From positions 1 through 64,000 of the forward strand of contig JACCGJ010019336.1 of NCBI GenBank assembly GCA_013407085.1: DNA of 64,000 nt, given 5' to 3'. A program made the position numbers and the translations under genes. Below, in pieces: positions 60,320-64,000 of the stretch. The notes under the pieces were generated by a model. That model saw nothing but the letters and a program-made list of their open reading frames with translations. It searched no databases and had not been told where the DNA came from. This DNA is from Atriophallophorus winterbourni (Eukaryota; Platyhelminthes; Trematoda; Plagiorchiida; Microphallidae). Positions within the stretch are counted from its first letter, which is position 1. Each line of letters starts with the position of its first letter.

Positions 60320-60409
60320 GCAAATACGATGACCGAAAAGTCCAGCGCGTGAATGACCCAATTTATTCTTGCATTGGCCAGAGTCGTAGTGACGTAGCAT
60401 TATATCATT
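60320..60409 (-). CDS. RNF144: RNF144-type RBR E3 ubiquitin ligase, short conserved exon after Rcat
   Basis: A 90-bp exon with a TTATGCAG acceptor and a TGC|GTGAGT donor, phase 0 at both ends. It encodes 30 residues ([20 protein letters not shown] and on to GHRIC). These align without gaps to the DDFLLIHYDKGPCRNKLGHS...WHR segment that follows the catalytic domain in vertebrate RNF144A/B. The segment links Rcat to the membrane anchor and includes the conserved HYD-x-G-x-C and KLGHSRA motifs. It lies between introns of 3.2 kb (60410-63589) and 8.5 kb (51815-60319), both full of repeats. Confidence 0.92.
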
Positions 60410-60787
60410 CTGCATAACGAAAAGTTTAAACATGATTACACATGCATTTACTCCAGAGGTTGCCTAGTTTCGGGAAACCTGACAGTATTTCAGCACACTT
60501 GTAAACTGTTATACTGTTTTTGTCTAACCTTGATGAGCACAAGACGCTGAAATGGAGTAAAGACATTTAAATGCGAGGTTGACCTACGACATAATTTATA
60601 TTCTTGAGAAAGCAAGGCCTTTTAATATCGTTGCACTAAAATTATAAATATAGAGATCCTTTCTGCTACTAATGCCGTTAAACCAAGTTTTCTTGCCATG
60701 CATTGCAATGTGAGGCATTTTAATCTCCTTATAACAAACTCGACCTCAAGCTATATGGTATTGGTAATGGAGCGGAAGCACTGTGAA

Positions 60788-60958
60788 TCGGCCACCAGCA
60801 GTGATCTGCACGCTGAAACGCGCAGAAGTATCACTACCACTGTTTCGTAAAACTGTCTATGCCTGGGCAACCTGACAGTATCTTAGCCTGCGTGCAGTCT
60901 ATGACTGTGCGGCACTTTGCCTGTCGCAGGCTTGTGATTTCACACATATACACATACT
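60788..60958 (-). repeat. Family C repeat copy
   Basis: GCCTGGGCAACCTGACAGTA, GTGCAGTCTATGACTGTGCG and GCACTTTGCCTGTCGCAGGC match family C in - orientation. In the 3.2-kb RNF144 intron. Confidence 0.75.
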
Positions 60959-60959
60959 G

Positions 60960-62520
60960 AGCATTGTGGATTGTAATTGCATTTGACCATGCTGACAGAA
61001 CATGAGCTTGCGTAATACCATGTTGACAGTCATTGTAATCATAAAAAGCACTACACTGGTAGCGAACACCAAGTGCTTCATCTGCCATAGAAACATGATA
61101 TGTTAAAAATCATAAAAGGATTGGGACCGGAGGGACCTACAAATGACTGTTGGCCAAGCTTTGAAAACAATTTATAAGATTAAAACAACGAATAAGTCAT
61201 CGCGATATGTGGTACAGAGCAAGACAAATCATGTTTAGTATCAATTATACAACCTCAGTTCGAAAATCTGCTTAAAATCCGTATGTTGTCATAAAAATTA
61301 GGAATCGGCGTATCAGACAGTGACGACACGGTTATGTGAAGTCTCTGCACTCCGGCCCTACACAACCAACGCCGGGAAAATTACTTGTCTCTGTTTATGA
61401 ATGACAACGCAATGATTGCTACAGCTTCATATATGACTCATAGCCATACAGCCTTGAGAAAGCTCAGTCCACATTGATCTTTTTGACTATTCTACAGCTT
61501 TTCCGAGTCCGGGGTTAAGATTATACGCAGAAATTCACGGATACGAGATAGAAAGTAATCGTAAGCACCACAGAATTCTAGTTGGAAACTAAATGTATAG
61601 CAACCATATACCGTAGATTAATCTTAGTGCATAAGGTCACCAACTGATGTACAGGCAGCGATCAACCGAAACAAGAAAAACGTTAATGACATTGCCTTCG
61701 CAATAGGTAATAATGGGGTCGGGGATGCTTCTATTGTCTCGACAATTGCAGCACGATGCGTACGCGCATGTCTCTGATCGAAAATAAATAAGGAGACGGA
61801 AGATAGAAATTCGTACCGCTCTGGATATCGCGCATCGACGGATTACGAAACCTCTCTGTGATTACAATCTGAGCAACATGGAACCACTATCACGGAGTAG
61901 GTAGAAGTATCGCACAATCTGGTAGACTTCACGTTCGCTGATGCAGACGTTACCTAGATAGATGATGATGATGGTAGCATGACTATAGCATGTTCTCTGT
62001 TGCCGCTCATTATCATGCGGTACAGGACTGTATCCGGACAAAGCTCATTGAATGTGATATTGATTTCAGCGCAGCATTGCATGCGCATAACCAAAGGAAA
62101 TACTCAATTTTCTAGACAGTCAGTTAACGAGATTACAAGAAAATGACAACAAATTGCAGATTGTAAGCATGGTAAATATGTACTGTCTAAGGGAATCGGA
62201 TTGGGTTTGTAGCATCTGCATTACTATAATCATGATAAGCGATCGAGATCAAATCCAAAACTAAAATATTTTTATGGGAAATATAATTATTTGAGAGAGC
62301 CATTGTTTATCAAGAGTATAAAATCAAAATAACAGCTATACGTAATCATAAAGATTTTGATTATAAATGCGAATAATAATAGCTGAGTACTGTAGAATGC
62401 TAAACTCATTAGTGTCTTATTATTAATTGTCGAGTTAATTTGTGACGTCATGATGTCAAAGTAGAGCATGGTAATGTATTAAATCGCTATACAACCAAGT
62501 AAATTATCACACATACGTTG
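60960..62520. other. Intronic sequence, nothing recognised
   Basis: Lies in the 3.2-kb RNF144 intron. No further exon, RNA gene or clear repeat could be supported. Confidence 0.5.
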
Positions 62521-62524
62521 ATCA

Positions 62525-62765
62525 TTGCACGGATGTGCAATCGTGCAGCATTTCCGTGCTGCACGGCTAACATCGTGCTAAATTGATTGGCCAACGGTAG
62601 TGAGCTGCATGCTGAAATACGCTGGAGTCTCGCTACCATTTCTATTTCTCTCTCATATCTGTCTAGGCCTGGGCAACCTGACAGTATCTTAGCCCACGTG
62701 CAGTCTCTGACTGTGCGGCACTTTGCCTGGATCAGGCTTGTGCATTCATACATATACATACATAC
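62525..62765 (-). repeat. Family C repeat, near full length
   Basis: Best copy of the unit: GTGCAATCGTGCAGC, GGCTAACATCGTGCTAAATTG, GAGCTGCATGCTGAAATACG, CTGGGCAACCTGACAGTATC, GCAGTCTCTGACTGTGCGGC, ending in CATACATATACATACATACG. Its translated forms appear as spurious short frames; none looks like a real gene. Confidence 0.85.
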
Positions 62766-63589
62766 GTTGATTGTATGAAATGAGATACTGTCAGGTTACA
62801 CAGCATTAAACAGATATAAGGAGAAAATTGTAATACGAATTCAGTGTGCTTTTTGTGTGCAGTTCGGTAGCGTGAAAAACCAGTTTACCGTGGTATTACT
62901 TGTGGAAATGTTGTGTTGCTTAAAAGATTCAACCAGCTAATAATAGTAAAGTGTGGCATAGATGTAGATCACGTGTAAGCTTGTTATCATGCTGCCAAGA
63001 AATACAATGGCAGTTTGACCACGGCGAACGGCATTTCATTTGTGGTGAGAAAACACATTTGCAAAATGGTATTTGTGCGGTACAGAAAAACTGTGCGACT
63101 GTACATCTGCGAAATCGCAAGACAACATATTGCATACCTGGTGTTGTTATCATTGAATTCAACAAGTCCAATAAAGCGATAAAAACAGTAAGGTTCTCTA
63201 ACCAGCTTAACAAGTTCTCCATTTTAGTTCCAAAGAAATTTGATACAAAAATCAAATCAAAGTGATGAGTGACCCCAGTATTTAAATTAGATTTCCCTTA
63301 GTAGACCCGGCTACGTTATAGGTGAAAGGTATGAATTTTTCCAGAAATAATTGTGCAAACGAGATTTACCGAGAATCAAATGCGTTAGATATTTGAAATA
63401 GATTACCTAACCGTCGATTAGGCAATGGCTTCATTTTCATCTAACAGAATCGACAAAATTCAGCAACAGATTGGAAATGTAGATATTTTCATTATCAGAT
63501 AGATATTTTATCCGTATGTGATAAAAATTCTTTTATATTAAAAGAATTATAACAACCAATGATGTGGAATATTTTGGGATACAACGTAC

Positions 63590-64000
63590 CTCAAGAGAAG
63601 CCAAACAATGCCAGCAAAAAGTATGATGACACGACTTGCAAGTCATTTGGGCACAGCCTTCTCCACGCATAATTGGGACCAAACATCTAGGACAGCGTTT
63701 TAGCAAACTATCCGGAGGGTATGGTGGGGGACCCACAACTGAATAATCCATTCCTGTTTCAGCACACTGGGTAGACACTTCAGCAGGAGCTACAGACGAA
63801 GAACTGATATCCATGGGCGATGAGATACCATCACCAGCATGTGTACGACTTGAAAATGATTTTGTGCTCGTTTGCTCAGAATTCATTTTTGGTAACTTTG
63901 ATTGCGAACGTGACGTTTTCTGCTTTTTAATGTTTGCAACGCCATGCTGTTGCTTTCCGAAACGAATGCGACGCGAACCTCTTTTATCAGAAGCCGAACA
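63590..64000 (-). CDS. RNF144: RNF144-type RBR E3 ubiquitin ligase, linker and RING2/Rcat exon (5' part off window)
   Basis: The frame is open to the right edge, giving 137 visible residues, and the exon ends GAG|GTACGT. The last third is the Rcat (RING2) domain: [20 protein letters not shown]2-C-x4-FCWHC, which matches RNF144A/B closely. In RBR ligases the Cys in the GEGC context accepts ubiquitin from the E2 before passing it to substrate. The preceding ~100 residues form a Ser/Lys-rich linker carrying a PPPY motif. In vertebrate RNF144 the IBR-Rcat linker is much shorter. RING1 and IBR must lie beyond 64000. The ATG at 63886 is internal, since the frame stays open upstream of it. Gene identity rests on this exon plus the exons at 60.3 and 51.5 kb. 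Confidence 0.9.

Noticed and set aside
62587..62778. Short frames containing SRPGQPDSILAHVQS-type peptides at 59.3 and 62.6 kb
   Set aside because: They are translations of the family C repeat. Similar peptides are common as spurious predictions in repeat-rich trematode genomes.

Overview
The window reads as nuclear DNA of a flatworm, most likely a digenean trematode. It is AT-rich and intron-containing, with real genes split into short exons at clean GT..AG borders, separated by decayed non-LTR and LTR retroelements and short structured repeats. A tRNA-derived SINE carrying a hammerhead ribozyme core resembles the Sm-alpha family known from schistosomes. I cannot name the species from sequence alone.

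Three cellular genes are supported. (1) A Pitx-class homeobox gene on the + strand (37.02-39.96 kb, two exons, 605 codons, intron between homeodomain positions 46 and 47). (2) DNALI1, the axonemal inner-arm dynein light intermediate chain, on the - strand (48.14-45.16 kb, two exons, about 280 residues). (3) The 3' part of an RNF144-type RBR E3 ubiquitin ligase on the - strand (from beyond the right edge at 64.0 kb down to 51.48 kb). It has three visible exons: linker plus RING2/Rcat, a short conserved post-Rcat exon, and a transmembrane plus cytosolic-tail exon. Pitx and DNALI1 converge. RNF144 and DNALI1 are tandem on the - strand. The three genes have no evident functional link.

Layout: 0.5-7 kb holds decayed Ty3/Gypsy-like sequence (gag-like pieces, RT, RNase H, integrase). 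8-11.2 kb holds a nest of short dispersed repeats with hairpins and an inverted pair. 12.7-17.15 kb and 19.99-24.93 kb are two same-strand copies of one CR1-like non-LTR element (PHD-finger ORF1, APE endonuclease, RT). The second copy carries a nested 367-bp insertion. 26.9-29.5 kb is a related, more diverged + strand element that has lost its endonuclease. 31.7-33.2 kb holds 3' ends of other such elements. 33.2-36.9 kb is mostly unassigned. 37-40 kb is Pitx. 41-44.6 kb holds repeat copies and truncated RTE tails. 45.1-48.2 kb is DNALI1. 48.5-50.2 kb holds an RTE tail and the SINE with its ribozyme. 51.5-64 kb is RNF144, whose introns carry RTE-like fragments and several copies of another ~230-bp repeat.

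All retroelement reading frames here are interrupted by stops, frameshifts or deletions, so I call them as remnants. The most unusual items are the hammerhead-bearing SINE with a changed cleavage-site base, the hairpin-rich ~233-bp repeat family, the Pitx protein with a long tail lacking an OAR motif, and the PPPY-containing linker of the RNF144-like ligase.
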